Shown here: piece by piece, positions 1 to 8,523 of the stretch
How positions within the stretch are numbered: position 1 is the first letter of the stretch
How the letters are laid out: each line of letters begins with the position of its first letter
DNA from: JAKZSU01 sp047517485
GTDB lineage: Bacteria; Pseudomonadota; Alphaproteobacteria; UBA7887
Direction of reading: 5' to 3'
DNA: 23,538 nt
Assembly: GCA_047517485.1 (NCBI GenBank)
Contig: JAKZSU010000067.1
Coordinates: forward strand, 1-23,538
Notes under the pieces: generated by a model
The model's input: only the letters and a program-made list of their open reading frames with translations
The model's database searches: none
Told to the model about the DNA's origin: nothing
Made by a program: the position numbers and the translations under genes

Positions 1-2
1 GC

Positions 3-1439
3 GTCAACATCGCCGCCCGCCTGGAGGCCCTCGCCGAACCGGGCGGCGTGACCATATCCGGCACCACGTATGATCAAGTGGATGGCAAGCTCGACACCGG
101 CTTCGAATATCTCGGCGAAAAGGAGGTCAAGAACATCGCCAAGCCGGCTCGCGCCTATCGGGCCGAATTAGACGCTACCGAAGCAAAACCCCAATCGACG
201 ACCAAGGATGTCAAGCGGCCCTCGATCGCCGTATTGGCTTTCGAAAATCTGAGCGGCGATCCAGACCAAGAATATTTCGCCGACGGTATCGCCGAGGACT
301 TGATCACGGAGTTATCGCGCCTGCGCTGGCTGCAAGTCACCGCGCGCAATTCGTCTTTCTCGTACAAAGGACAATCGCCGGACATTCGCGATGTCGGCCG
401 CGACCTCGGCGTTCGCTATGTCGTCGAAGGAAGTGTTCGTAAAGGCGGCGAACGCGTTCGCATCACCGCCCAATTAATCGATGCCGCCACCGGCAACCAT
501 ATTTGGGCCGAGCGCTACGACCGCTACCTTTCCGACATCTTCGCGCTTCAAGACGAAATCAACGAGACCCTGGTTGCGACTTTGCAAACCGAACTCGGCG
601 AGGTGGAACGAGAGCGCGCGCGCCGCAAGCCACCGGAAAATCTCGATGCCTGGGAGTTTTATCAACGTGGCATGTGGCATCTGTGGCTATTCGATGCTGA
701 GAACCTGGTCGAGGCACGGCGTTTGCTGCATCGTGCCATCGACCTGGATCCGAATTTCGCGCAAGCATTCGCGGCTTCTGGCTATACGCTATGTGTCGAG
801 GTCATCGCCCTGTTCGCCGACGCACCGCTCAAAAACTTGGAGCAGGCATTGCGTCTGGCGAGCAAGGCCGTCGCACTCGACGATAAGGAAGCGATGGGCC
901 ACTTTACGCTTGGCAGAGTTCAAACATTGCGAGGCGATTACGACGCGGCGCTCGAGGAATTACGCGCCGCGATCGACCTCAACTCCAGCTTTGCCCTTGC
1001 CCATATGGGACTCGGCCTGGCGCTCTCACGAACCGGGCAATTCGATGAAGCGATCTCAGAATTTAACACAGCAATTCGGTTGAGCCCGCGCGACCCTATC
1101 ATTTGGGGATTTTATGCCTATCGTGCCGAGGCTCACTTTTTCCAGCAAGATTACCAGGCGGCAGTACAAGACGCGCGGCGCGCAGCCCGCCATCCTGCGT
1201 CCGCGGTTTGGCCTCACGCCCATCTAGCATCGGCACTGGCGCTTCTTGACAGACTTGAGGAGGCCAAGATTGCGCTCAAAAGAGTGCTGGAAATGGAACC
1301 GGACTTTAGTCCGCATTTCGCACTGGCGGCATTTTCCCCGCTCGATCCTGAAGCACTTCGGCCGCTTTTTCGGACTTGGATCGACGGCCTACATATTGCC
1401 GGCCTCGACATCACCGACGAGCCGACTGCGGCGGACTGA
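3..1439 (+). CDS. Class III adenylate/guanylate cyclase - TolB-like - TPR protein, 5'-partial
   Basis: The reading frame is open from base 3, so the gene begins outside the window; 478 residues are visible. The first residues (VNIAARLEALAEPGG) are the end of a class III nucleotide cyclase domain. They keep the Asn and the Arg four residues later that stabilise the transition state, so the missing upstream part should hold the metal-binding aspartates. Next comes a TolB/FlgO-like domain (RPSIAVLAFENLSGDPDQEYF...) with the usual FADGIAEDLITELSRL block, then about six TPR-like repeats to the C-terminus (for example AMGHFTLGRVQTLRGDYDAA and ALAHMGLGLALSRTGQFDEA). This three-part layout is common in cyclase-like signalling proteins of alphaproteobacteria. 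It probably makes cAMP and binds partner proteins through the TPRs; the partner is unknown. It ends 6 bp before the convergent crotonase gene, with no obvious terminator between. Confidence 0.85.
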   Translation, partial: VNIAARLEALAEPGGVTISGTTYDQVDGKLDTGFEYLGEKEVKNIAKPARAYRAELDATEAKPQSTTKDVKRPSIAVLAFENLSGDPDQEYFADGIAEDLITELSRLRWLQVTARNSSFSYKGQSPDIRDVGRDLGVRYVVEGSVRKGGERVRITAQLIDAATGNHIWAERYDRYLSDIFALQDEINETLVATLQTELGEVERERARRKPPENLDAWEFYQRGMWHLWLFDAENLVEARRLLHRAIDLDPNFAQAFAASGYTLCVEVIALFADAPLKNLEQALRLASKAVALDDKEAMGHFTLGRVQTLRGDYDAALEELRAAIDLNSSFALAHMGLGLALSRTGQFDEAISEFNTAIRLSPRDPIIWGFYAYRAEAHFFQQDYQAAVQDARRAARHPASAVWPHAHLASALALLDRLEEAKIALKRVLEMEPDFSPHFALAAFSPLDPEALRPLFRTWIDGLHIAGLDITDEPTAAD

Positions 1440-1445
1440 CGAGCT

Positions 1446-2228
1446 CTAGCCCCCGCCCCCTTTCTTCGCCGCCAACCGATCCCGCACGGCTTGGGCATGG
1501 CGCTTGTTTTCCGGGTCGCGCATCATCAGCAGGATTTGGTCCTGATCGAGATACACGCTGTTCGGCATTGCAAAGTGGCGGTTGACTGATTCCTTGACCA
1601 TTTGTTGCGAGATCCGCGGGCGCTCTTCGATCTCCGCCGCGAGGGCGCGGCCCGCCGCCATCGGGTCGTCGGCGACTTCCTCGCAGAGGCCCCAGGCGAG
1701 CGCCGTTTCGGCGTCGATGCGCCGCGCCAGGGCGCCAATCAATTTGGCGCGCGCGGGGCCGACCAGATTGCCGATCCTGGGCAGGCTGTTCCAGGTGTAA
1801 TTGATCCCGAGATCGACCTCGGGCGCGACGAAATAGGCGTCGGGCGCCATGATACGGAAATCGCAGCTCACCGCCAGCGATAGGCCGCCGCCGACCGCCA
1901 CGCCGTTGACCACGGCTATGGTGAGACAGCGCAGGCGTTCCCACGCGGCACACATGTCGGCGCCCTGGCGGACGATGCGCCGCGCCGCCGCGAGCGGTAC
2001 GCCGTTGCCGAAATTGTCGGCTTGGCCGACGTCGGCGCCGGCGCTAAAGACCGGCCCGGCGCCGGTCAGCAAGACGCACGCGAGATCGTCGCGGCCGTCG
2101 AGTTCTTCCGCGACTTCGCGCAGCTCGATACACAGGTCCTTCGACAGCGCGTTGCGCTTTTCCGGCCGGTTGAGGGTGACGATCGCCAACGCGCCCTCAA
2201 GTTCGACCGTGAGGTATTCGTACGTCAC
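1446..2228 (-). CDS. Enoyl-CoA hydratase/isomerase (crotonase) family protein
   Basis: 260 residues, normal for the family. It starts at GTG with an AAGGA ribosome site 7 bases upstream. The crotonase core is clear: NRPEKRNAL near residue 20, the oxyanion-hole segment FSAGADVGQ (61-69), and VGGGLSLAVSCDFRI (112-126). In classical enoyl-CoA hydratase two glutamates act on water. The first would sit in the GGG(C)EL segment but here is Ser117; the second is kept as Glu137 (APEVDLG). Enoyl-CoA isomerases and several other crotonases use a single Glu at this second position, so a hydratase call is not safe. It lies 19 bp downstream of malonyl-CoA decarboxylase on the same strand, which suggests an operon and an acyl-CoA substrate linked to malonyl- or methylmalonyl-CoA metabolism (inference). 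Confidence 0.88.
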   Translation of the reverse strand: MTYEYLTVELEGALAIVTLNRPEKRNALSKDLCIELREVAEELDGRDDLACVLLTGAGPVFSAGADVGQADNFGNGVPLAAARRIVRQGADMCAAWERLRCLTIAVVNGVAVGGGLSLAVSCDFRIMAPDAYFVAPEVDLGINYTWNSLPRIGNLVGPARAKLIGALARRIDAETALAWGLCEEVADDPMAAGRALAAEIEERPRISQQMVKESVNRHFAMPNSVYLDQDQILLMMRDPENKRHAQAVRDRLAAKKGGGG

Positions 2229-2247
2229 GTAAATTTCCTTCTCAAAG

Positions 2248-3630
2248 TCAGTTCATTAGCAGGCTACACACCTGGTTGGATTTTCGCACGGTACCATCTT
2301 CACTATACGCTTCATGATTTTTCTCTATGTCACTCAATTTATAGAGATAATTGACCATCATGCTCGCCGACTCATTGAGGCCTTTTGACGAGGTATCGGC
2401 GAGGAAATTGATCCGCTCTAACCGCGCGCCGTTGGTCAAGTGAAAGTGCGCCACCGGATCGCTGGTACGCTCGCCGCGACGCACATGCAGCAGGTAATGC
2501 GCTGCCAGCCGGGTCAGCGGCTCGCGAAGGGCTTCGCTCTGGTCGGAATTGCCCGGCCAGTTATGTTCGAGCACGCCGGCGAGCGCCGGCAGATTGTCGG
2601 CTGGCACGATGCCGTCCGGCACGCCGGCGCCGCTCTCGATCGCCGCGTCGAGCCAGGCGCGAAACCCGGGGATCGGCGACAGCGTCGCGAAGGTCTTGAG
2701 ATTGGGCGCCTCTTGCCGCAACAGGTCGACCACGCGCTTGATGAGAAAATTACCGAAACTGATGCCGGCCAGGCCGCTTTGCGCGTTCGATATCGAATAG
2801 AAGATCGCGGTGTCGGCCGCCTCCGCCTCGACGGCCGGAGCGTTTTCGTCCAACAAGTGTTGAATATTATCCGCCATGCCGGTGACCAGCGCGACTTCGA
2901 CGAAAATCAGTGGCTCCGCCGGCATGCGCGGATGAAAGAAGGCGAAGCAGCGGCGGTCGGAATCGAGCCGATTCTTGAGATCCGACCAGGAGCGGATTTC
3001 GTGCACCGCCTCATAGGCGATCAGACGCTCGAGCAATTCGGCCGACGAATCCCAGGAAATCCGCCGTAATTCCAAAAATCCGACATCGAACCATGATGCC
3101 AGCAAGCCACGCAGATCGGCATCGAGCACTCGCCGTCTCGCGGGATCGATGCCCAGCGAACGAAGTTCGGCGCGCAGGTCGACGAGAAATTTTACCCCGT
3201 CGGGCAAGGCACCGAGTTGGCGAAACAGTGCGATCCGCCGCGGCACCAGAGCTTTAGCAAGCGCGCCTTGCGCGGCGGCGCGCGCCGCATCGTCCGGGCT
3301 GGTGAGGGTCAGGCGCGCCGCCGCATCCACCGCCCTGTCGTCGGTGCCGTATTCGTTGGCCAAAAGCGCCATGAAGCGCCGGCGCCCGCGCGCGCTGAGT
3401 TTGAGATAAGTCTCGCCGAGATCGGCGGCGCGGGCGAGCGCGCTCACGGCGCCACCGCGCGCGGCCAGACAATCGTCGATGGCACCGCGCAGCCGGTCGA
3501 GGCCGGCGGCGTCGAGGTCGGGCCCCAGCGTATCGGCGAGGCTCGCGCGATCGCGCCCCGCCACCTCGTGCCAGCCGCGGCGAAGACGCGCGAGCGTGCG
3601 GTCGAGGATGCCTTCTTCCGGTTCGGCCAT
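2248..3630 (-). CDS. Malonyl-CoA decarboxylase
   Basis: 460 residues. Converts malonyl-CoA to acetyl-CoA and CO2. The N-terminal half is the helical MCD domain; the C-terminal half is the acetyltransferase-like catalytic domain. Diagnostic segments are FATLSPIPGFRAWLDAA, AAHYLL, and the near-terminal VAHFHLTNGARLERINF with the family's catalytic histidine (around residues 395-397), followed by SASMMVNYLYKLSDIEKNHEAY in pieces typical of the family end. I chose the ATG at 3630 (MAEPEEG...): it lies 7 bp after the upstream stop, and N-terminal family similarity begins just after it. An in-frame start at 3693 would overlap the upstream gene by 56 bases and add a non-homologous leader. Middle gene of the three-gene minus-strand operon. 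The last ~100 bases are noticeably more AT-rich than the rest. Confidence 0.92.
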   Translation of the reverse strand: MAEPEEGILDRTLARLRRGWHEVAGRDRASLADTLGPDLDAAGLDRLRGAIDDCLAARGGAVSALARAADLGETYLKLSARGRRRFMALLANEYGTDDRAVDAAARLTLTSPDDAARAAAQGALAKALVPRRIALFRQLGALPDGVKFLVDLRAELRSLGIDPARRRVLDADLRGLLASWFDVGFLELRRISWDSSAELLERLIAYEAVHEIRSWSDLKNRLDSDRRCFAFFHPRMPAEPLIFVEVALVTGMADNIQHLLDENAPAVEAEAADTAIFYSISNAQSGLAGISFGNFLIKRVVDLLRQEAPNLKTFATLSPIPGFRAWLDAAIESGAGVPDGIVPADNLPALAGVLEHNWPGNSDQSEALREPLTRLAAHYLLHVRRGERTSDPVAHFHLTNGARLERINFLADTSSKGLNESASMMVNYLYKLSDIEKNHEAYSEDGTVRKSNQVCSLLMN

Positions 3631-3637
3631 GATTACA

Positions 3638-5095
3638 TCAAGCTCTAAGCGCTTCGAGAATAGGCGGCAGACTGTCCGCCAGATCCTCAGCACTTAACCC
3701 CGCGCCCCGCGCGCGTCCAGCCTCGCCGTGCAGCCAGGCGGCGGCGCACCCGGCATCGAACGCGTCCATCCCCGCCGCCATCAAGCCGACGGCGATGCCG
3801 GCAAGCACGTCGCCGGTGCCGGCGCTAGCGAGATCGGGCACCCCGTTGACGGTGACCGCCAGGCGCCCGTCCGGCGCCGCGATGACGCTTTCCGGCCCCT
3901 TGAGCAGCACCGTCGCGCCGGATCGCGCCGCCGCGTCCCTGGCCCGCGAAATTCGGTCACCCGTCACATCGAACAGACGCGCGAATTCGCCATCATGCGG
4001 GGTCAGCAAACAGGACTCGTTAGTAGCCGCGAACAAAGCATCGGGCGCGTCGGCAAAGGAGGTCAGCGCGTCGGCATCGAGCACCGTCGGTTTGCCAAGA
4101 CCGATCGCGGCGAGAGCGGCCGTACGCGTCGCCGCGCCAACGCCATTACCGGGTCCGACCAACACCGCGGTCTTGCGTGGATCCGACAGCAGGGCTTGCC
4201 AAGCCTCGGCATCGTTCACGCTTGCGACCATCACCGACGTCAGGCTCTTGGCATAAATTTCGATCGCTGTCGCGGGCGCCGCCACGGTGACCAAGCCCGC
4301 GCCGGCGCGCAACGCCGCGCCCGCCGCCAGCTTGGCCGCGCCGGTCATCGTCGCGCCGCCGGCCACCACCGCGTGGCCGCGATTATATTTGTGGCCATCC
4401 GGGCGCGGCGACGGAAAGCGATCTCGCCATAGGCGCGGGCCGTTCACCCGACCGACCGATCCCACTTCTCCCGCCACCGATGCCGCAATGCCGATGTCGG
4501 CGATTTCGATTTCGCCGCACAGCCGCCGGCCTGGGCTCAGCACATGCGCCGGCTTGGGGCGAAAGAAACTCACCGTACGGCGCGCCGGCGCAACCGCGCC
4601 GCGGATCTCACCGGTATCACCGTCCACGCCCGAGGGCACGTCGATCGCCAGGGTATCGAGTCCCGCCGCCGTGACCGATTCGAGGGTGGCCGCCGCCACC
4701 CCCGCCACGGGGCGCGCGAGCCCGGCGCCGAACAGCGCATCGACGGCCAGCGCCTGGCCGGCAATTACATCGGGCCCGAGTGGAGCGATATCACCGGTCC
4801 AGTGCGCCGCCATCAACGCCGCATCGCCGCTCAATTTGTTCCATTCCCCAAGCAGCGCAACCCGCACCGGCCAGCGCGCCCGCGCCAGGCCGAGGGCGAC
4901 GCCAAAGCCGTCGCCGCCGTTATTTCCCGGACCACACAGCACCACCGTCGGGCGCGGCGTCCAGTACCGGGTGATGCATCGCACCACCGCCGCCGCCGCG
5001 TTTTCCATCAACCAAAGTCCGCTGCGCCCGGCGGCGATCGCGGCGGCATCGGCGGCGGTCATCTGGGTGAGCGAAAGAATTTCCTGACCGCTCAT
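3638..5095 (-). CDS. nnr: Bifunctional NAD(P)H-hydrate epimerase / ADP-dependent NAD(P)H-hydrate dehydratase
   Basis: 485 residues, the length of fused YjeF-type proteins. It repairs damaged NADH and NADPH hydrates: the N-terminal half (about 1-210) epimerises R-NADHX to S-NADHX, and the C-terminal ribokinase-like half (about 220-485) dehydrates the S form using ADP. Visible motifs: GPGNNGGDGFGVA in the epimerase domain, DVPSGVDGDTGE, then GPGNGVG, LLTPHDGEFARLF and the phosphate-binding SAGTGDVLAGIAVGLMA in the dehydratase domain. I chose the ATG at 5095 (MSGQEILSLTQMTAAD) because that is where family similarity starts, with GGGAAGG just upstream; an in-frame ATG at 5140 would add 15 residues. 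First gene of the operon with malonyl-CoA decarboxylase and the crotonase. Its promoter side faces the structured repeat at 5179-5445. Confidence 0.93.
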   Translation of the reverse strand: MSGQEILSLTQMTAADAAAIAAGRSGLWLMENAAAAVVRCITRYWTPRPTVVLCGPGNNGGDGFGVALGLARARWPVRVALLGEWNKLSGDAALMAAHWTGDIAPLGPDVIAGQALAVDALFGAGLARPVAGVAAATLESVTAAGLDTLAIDVPSGVDGDTGEIRGAVAPARRTVSFFRPKPAHVLSPGRRLCGEIEIADIGIAASVAGEVGSVGRVNGPRLWRDRFPSPRPDGHKYNRGHAVVAGGATMTGAAKLAAGAALRAGAGLVTVAAPATAIEIYAKSLTSVMVASVNDAEAWQALLSDPRKTAVLVGPGNGVGAATRTAALAAIGLGKPTVLDADALTSFADAPDALFAATNESCLLTPHDGEFARLFDVTGDRISRARDAAARSGATVLLKGPESVIAAPDGRLAVTVNGVPDLASAGTGDVLAGIAVGLMAAGMDAFDAGCAAAWLHGEAGRARGAGLSAEDLADSLPPILEALRA

Positions 5096-5178
5096 AGGCC
5101 TTCCCAAAGCGCTGTCACAAAAGCGACATCGAAGCGTCACTCGAACCGTAACACGCGGCGGCTAAACTGGCAGTGTCT

Positions 5179-5445
5179 TAGAGCCGGTCATCTCTTAATG
5201 GAAACGGTTTGATGGGCCAAATTGGCTTTTCGAGTAGGCGCGGCGCGACGGGCGATGTGGGCGCATCGGCCGAGCGTCGCAACGCACGCGAGGAGCCAAG
5301 TTGGCCCACCGAAGACCGCTCTCCCGCGCCCCCTGGCGTCGTCGCGCGGCTTGCCCGATGCCCACGCATCGCGCGGCACCGCGCTCCTAGCCAGGGGGCG
5401 CGGGAGAGCGGTCAAACCGATTCCATCAAGAGATGACCTGCTCTA
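5179..5445. repeat. MITE-like palindromic element predicted to fold as a three-way junction
   Basis: The ends are inverted repeats: 5179-5212 against 5412-5445 match at 31 of 34 positions (outer sequence TAGAGC[C/A]GGTCATCTCTT). Inside are two separate long hairpin arms. Arm 1 runs 5213-5308 and closes with TGGGCCAA...TTGGCCCA (14 of 15 pairs, 5213-5227 with 5294-5308). Arm 2 runs 5314-5413 and closes with a perfect 24-bp inverted repeat (5314-5337 with 5390-5413). Each arm has the same tip stem, CGATG...CATCG; the loops are TGGGCG (5258-5263) and CCCACG (5361-5366), so TGGG can pair with CCCA. The two arms are partly inverted copies of each other. No transposase is present. It sits between the divergent nnr operon and the porin and could carry regulatory or transcript-stabilising structure. 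It may be a mobile MITE or a structured RNA; one copy cannot decide. Confidence 0.8.
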
Positions 5446-5501
5446 GACCATCGGCGGCGCCCGTTTTGGCCCGTCAAACCATCGCATCAAGGACGCGTCA
5501 C

Positions 5502-6986
5502 ATGCCCCGTATTCTTGGCAAACCGCTGGCCTGCGTCGCCCTGGCGATCGCTTTTCTCACCGCTCCCGCGGCCGCGCAGCAGGACATCGCCGAGCGAATC
5601 ACCGACCTCGAACAACAGCTCGAATTGCTTAAGCGCCAGCTCGAGGCGCAAATCGCGCAGGCCCAGGAGACCGCCACCAAGGCGAACGAGCAAGCCAGCG
5701 CCAGCGCCGTCAAGTTCAAGATGAAGGGGCCGACCCCGACCTTCGAAAGCGCCGACGGGCAATATTCGATGATCTTCACCGGCCGCATTCATTATGACAC
5801 CGCGCTTTACGACCAGACCCCGGTGGCGACCGGCGCCCAGGACCAACGCTTCCGCGCCGATGTGAACAGCGGCACCAACTTTCGCCGCGCCCGCATCGGC
5901 GTCGAGGGCAAGATCGCCGGCGATTGGAAATATCACTTGATGCTCGATGCCGGCGGCGATCCCGATACCAACGCCGGGCTCTATGAAGCTTATCTCGCCT
6001 ACAACGGCCTGCAGCCGCTCACCCTGACCCTCGGCCGGCACAAGGCGGCGACCGGTTTCGCCGAACGGGTCTCCTCGAACGACCTGGCGTTCATCGAGCG
6101 GTCGCTGGCGCACACCGCGCCGTCGTCGAATTTCTCGCCGCCGGCCAACGGATTTTCCGCCAAGGTCAATGGCGAGCAGTGGAACGTCGATACTGGCGTC
6201 TGGTACGGCGACTCCGCCGACGACGCGCGCGACGAGTTCTTCTATTGGAGCGGTCGCGCGGCGTACGCGCCGATCAACACCAAGGACTTCACCATCCATT
6301 TCGGTGCCCACGCGAGTTATATGTTCGAGCCCGAGCAGGACACCCGGACCAGTACGATCTTCGCCACCCGGCCGGAAATGCGGGTCAGCGATAATCTTTG
6401 GATTGCCGCCGCGAGCCAGACCAAATTCGCCAATGACGCGGCGTGGGCCTACGGCCTCGAGGGCGCCGCCAAATACCAGAACTTCTGGCTCAACGGCGAG
6501 GTCAATTTTTTCGGCATGGACCAGCTCCGCGACCCGGCGGGTGGCGGCTTGGACGGTCCGGACGGAAATTTTTCCAGTTATTACATCCAGGCCGGCTGGA
6601 TCCTCACCGGCGAGACCAAGGGCTACAAAATGTCGAAGGCGGCGTGGGCGGGGGTCAAGCCGAAAAATCCATTCAGCTTGTCGGGCGGCGGCTGGGGCGC
6701 GCTTGAACTCGCAATTCGCTACAGCGTCGCCGACCTCAACGACAACGAAAACACCTTCCAGACCGACAGCTTGGGCAACAGCGAATTCGCCGGCTTCCGC
6801 GGCGGCGAGGAACACAATGTGACCATCGGCCTGAACTGGTACGTGAACAACAACATCCGCTTCATGTTCAACTATATCCACGCCGATATCGATCGCCTGA
6901 CCGTCGGCCAATCGGCCGGCCAAGGCGGCCTCCAACGCGGCGACACCTTCGACATCTACGCGCTCCGCGCGCAGGTAAAATGGTAG
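5502..6986 (+). CDS. Outer-membrane porin, phosphate-selective OprO/OprP family
   Basis: 494 residues. It starts with a classical signal peptide (MPRILGKPLACVALAIAFLT, cleavage near APAAA-QQ). A short coiled coil follows (about 28-65, ITDLEQQLELLKRQLEAQI), then a beta-barrel with repeated aromatic strand patterns. Family marks are FTGRIHYDTALY, NFRRARIGVEGKIAGDWKY and LGRHKAATGFAERVSSNDLAFIER, and the protein ends in Trp (RAQVKW), as expected for BAM-assembled barrels. The ATG at 5502 is chosen over in-frame starts from 5433 because AAGGA lies 8 bases upstream and the signal peptide begins there. The family is named after phosphate/polyphosphate channels but members carry other anions, so substrate is not proven. 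The gene is monocistronic or reads into the kinase 76 bp downstream. Confidence 0.88.
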   Translation: MPRILGKPLACVALAIAFLTAPAAAQQDIAERITDLEQQLELLKRQLEAQIAQAQETATKANEQASASAVKFKMKGPTPTFESADGQYSMIFTGRIHYDTALYDQTPVATGAQDQRFRADVNSGTNFRRARIGVEGKIAGDWKYHLMLDAGGDPDTNAGLYEAYLAYNGLQPLTLTLGRHKAATGFAERVSSNDLAFIERSLAHTAPSSNFSPPANGFSAKVNGEQWNVDTGVWYGDSADDARDEFFYWSGRAAYAPINTKDFTIHFGAHASYMFEPEQDTRTSTIFATRPEMRVSDNLWIAAASQTKFANDAAWAYGLEGAAKYQNFWLNGEVNFFGMDQLRDPAGGGLDGPDGNFSSYYIQAGWILTGETKGYKMSKAAWAGVKPKNPFSLSGGGWGALELAIRYSVADLNDNENTFQTDSLGNSEFAGFRGGEEHNVTIGLNWYVNNNIRFMFNYIHADIDRLTVGQSAGQGGLQRGDTFDIYALRAQVKW

Positions 6987-7004
6987 CCGGCACGCCCGCC
7001 GCGC

Positions 7005-7035
7005 TTGACAAATATGGCTGATATAAACCACTAAT
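7005..7035 (+). promoter_or_regulatory. Probable promoter of the kinase/regulator operon, with operator-like site inside
   Basis: TTGACA at 7005-7010 is a perfect -35 box. The -10 is weak (CCACTA at 17-base spacing, or CACTAA at 18). Between and overlapping them, at 7016-7030, is GGCTGATATAAACCA, which matches 13 of 15 bases of the palindrome upstream of the TonB-dependent receptor (9941-9955). A protein bound there would block RNA polymerase, which suits negative autoregulation by the downstream response regulator (inference). Confidence 0.5.
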
Positions 7036-7062
7036 GGCATGCCGCACTCGGGAGCCATGGCG

Positions 7063-8523
7063 ATGCCCCACTTGCAATCCTTGCGAACCCTGCAGACGGT
7101 TTACGGGCTCGCCTTTCTCGCGCTGGTGGTTATCGCCGGCGTGGTCGGCACCACCGGGTTGGTGCTCAACGAGCGCCTGACCTCGGAAGCGCTGCGCCTC
7201 AACCGGCTGCAACAGGTCGCCGAGGAAGCGCGCGGCGATCTCTATCGCCAGACCAAGGAGATCTTCGACTACCACTTTCTCGGCGACCCGCGGGCTGCCG
7301 AGCAGTATCGCGGCTATGCCGGCGGCCTTGACGAAAAACTCGCCGAAATGGAGCGCCTCGCGACCCTGGCGGCCGAGCGCGAGGCGGTGTCGCGCCTGAT
7401 CGCCGCTTATGGGGCCGCGCGCGAACAAGCCGACGCGATCATGGCGCGCGCGCCCGCCGCGATCGCCGAGTCGGAGCGACTCGCGCTGTTCGACACCGAG
7501 TTCGAGGAAAGCGGCCTGACCAGCGTCGAACTCGCGCTCGACCGCGCCGACCAGGTGTTTCTCATCGCCAAGGCGCGGCTCGACGATCGGGTCGCCACGG
7601 TGACCCGTCTCGCGGTGGCGGTTCTGCTGGTCCCGATCGGGCTGGCCGCGCTGCTGCTGCTGTTCGCCCGCGGCTTTTTGCAGCGCGCTTTCGTCCGCCC
7701 GCTCTCCGAGCTGCTGCAAGCGATGGCAAAGTTTGGCGCCGGCGATCTCGGTCACCGGGTCGAGGAACAGGGCGCGACGGAAATGGTCGAGCTGCAACAG
7801 GCGATCAACCGCATGGCCGACGAGGTCGCGCACAGCCGAGCCGAATTGGTAAAGTCGGAAAAGCAGGCGGCGCTCGGCGCCCTGGTCCCCGTCGTCGCCC
7901 ACAATATCCGCAATCCGCTGGCCAGCATTCGCGCCACCGCGCAACTGCTGGAGCCCGGCGCCGACCCGACGGCGGGCGCCAAAAGCATCCTCGGGGTGGT
8001 CGACCGCCTGAGCAATTGGCTGACCGCGCTGCTGTCATTTCTCGACCCCGAACGCGCCCATCGGATCGACGCCTCGCTCGCCCAATGCGCCGATCACGCG
8101 CTCGATTTGCTCAAACCCCGGCTGGCCGAAAAGTCGCTCATCGTCGAACGCGAAAATTGGCGCTTTGCCAATTCGGTCGCCCTCGACACCCACCTGATGG
8201 AACAGGCGCTCTATGGCTTGCTCGCCAACGCCGCCGAGGCCTCGCCCGACGGCGGCACCCTCACCTTGACCGTGGGAAAGTATGGTCACGGTTGCCAGCT
8301 CACCATCGACGATCAGGGCCCCGGCCTGCCGTTCGAGCCCAGCCCGGACGGTGCCTTTCCCGGCCCCACCACCAAGACCTATGGCAGCGGTCTCGGCATT
8401 CCCTTCGCTTACAAAATTTGCGACCTTCATGACGGCCAGCTCGCCTTCTCCCGCGCGGCGAACGGCGGCACCCGCGCGACAGTGACGATACCGGCCGCCG
8501 CGTCATCGGATAACGGCGCATGA
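7063..8523 (+). CDS. Membrane sensor histidine kinase (HAMP, HisKA, HATPase)
   Basis: 486 residues from the ATG at 7063. GGGAG lies 8 bases upstream of that ATG; ATGs at 7039 and 7057 are in frame but worse placed. Layout: transmembrane segment about 13-35; periplasmic, mostly helical sensor region 36-180; second transmembrane segment 181-203; HAMP linker about 204-258; HisKA with the phospho-acceptor His280 (VVAHNIRNPLASIR); ATPase domain with N box LLANAAEASPDGG (387-398), G1 DDQGPGLPF (416-424) and G2 YGSGLGIPFAY (440-450). The residue after the acceptor His is Asn, where most HisKA kinases have Glu or Asp. The helical periplasmic region has no recognised ligand domain. The stop overlaps the regulator start by 4 bp (ATGA), so the two proteins are a cognate pair. 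Signal unknown; the neighbouring porin and TonB receptor suggest a nutrient. Confidence 0.93.
   Translation: MPHLQSLRTLQTVYGLAFLALVVIAGVVGTTGLVLNERLTSEALRLNRLQQVAEEARGDLYRQTKEIFDYHFLGDPRAAEQYRGYAGGLDEKLAEMERLATLAAEREAVSRLIAAYGAAREQADAIMARAPAAIAESERLALFDTEFEESGLTSVELALDRADQVFLIAKARLDDRVATVTRLAVAVLLVPIGLAALLLLFARGFLQRAFVRPLSELLQAMAKFGAGDLGHRVEEQGATEMVELQQAINRMADEVAHSRAELVKSEKQAALGALVPVVAHNIRNPLASIRATAQLLEPGADPTAGAKSILGVVDRLSNWLTALLSFLDPERAHRIDASLAQCADHALDLLKPRLAEKSLIVERENWRFANSVALDTHLMEQALYGLLANAAEASPDGGTLTLTVGKYGHGCQLTIDDQGPGLPFEPSPDGAFPGPTTKTYGSGLGIPFAYKICDLHDGQLAFSRAANGGTRATVTIPAAASSDNGA

Noticed and set aside
5209..5446. Short open frames of ~75 codons on both strands within the palindromic element
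   Set aside because: They arise from the inverted-repeat structure, which makes both strands read alike; no ribosome sites or family similarity.
5487..7058. 523-codon minus-strand frame opposite the porin
   Set aside because: The porin on the plus strand has a signal peptide, family motifs and a ribosome site; the antisense frame has none.
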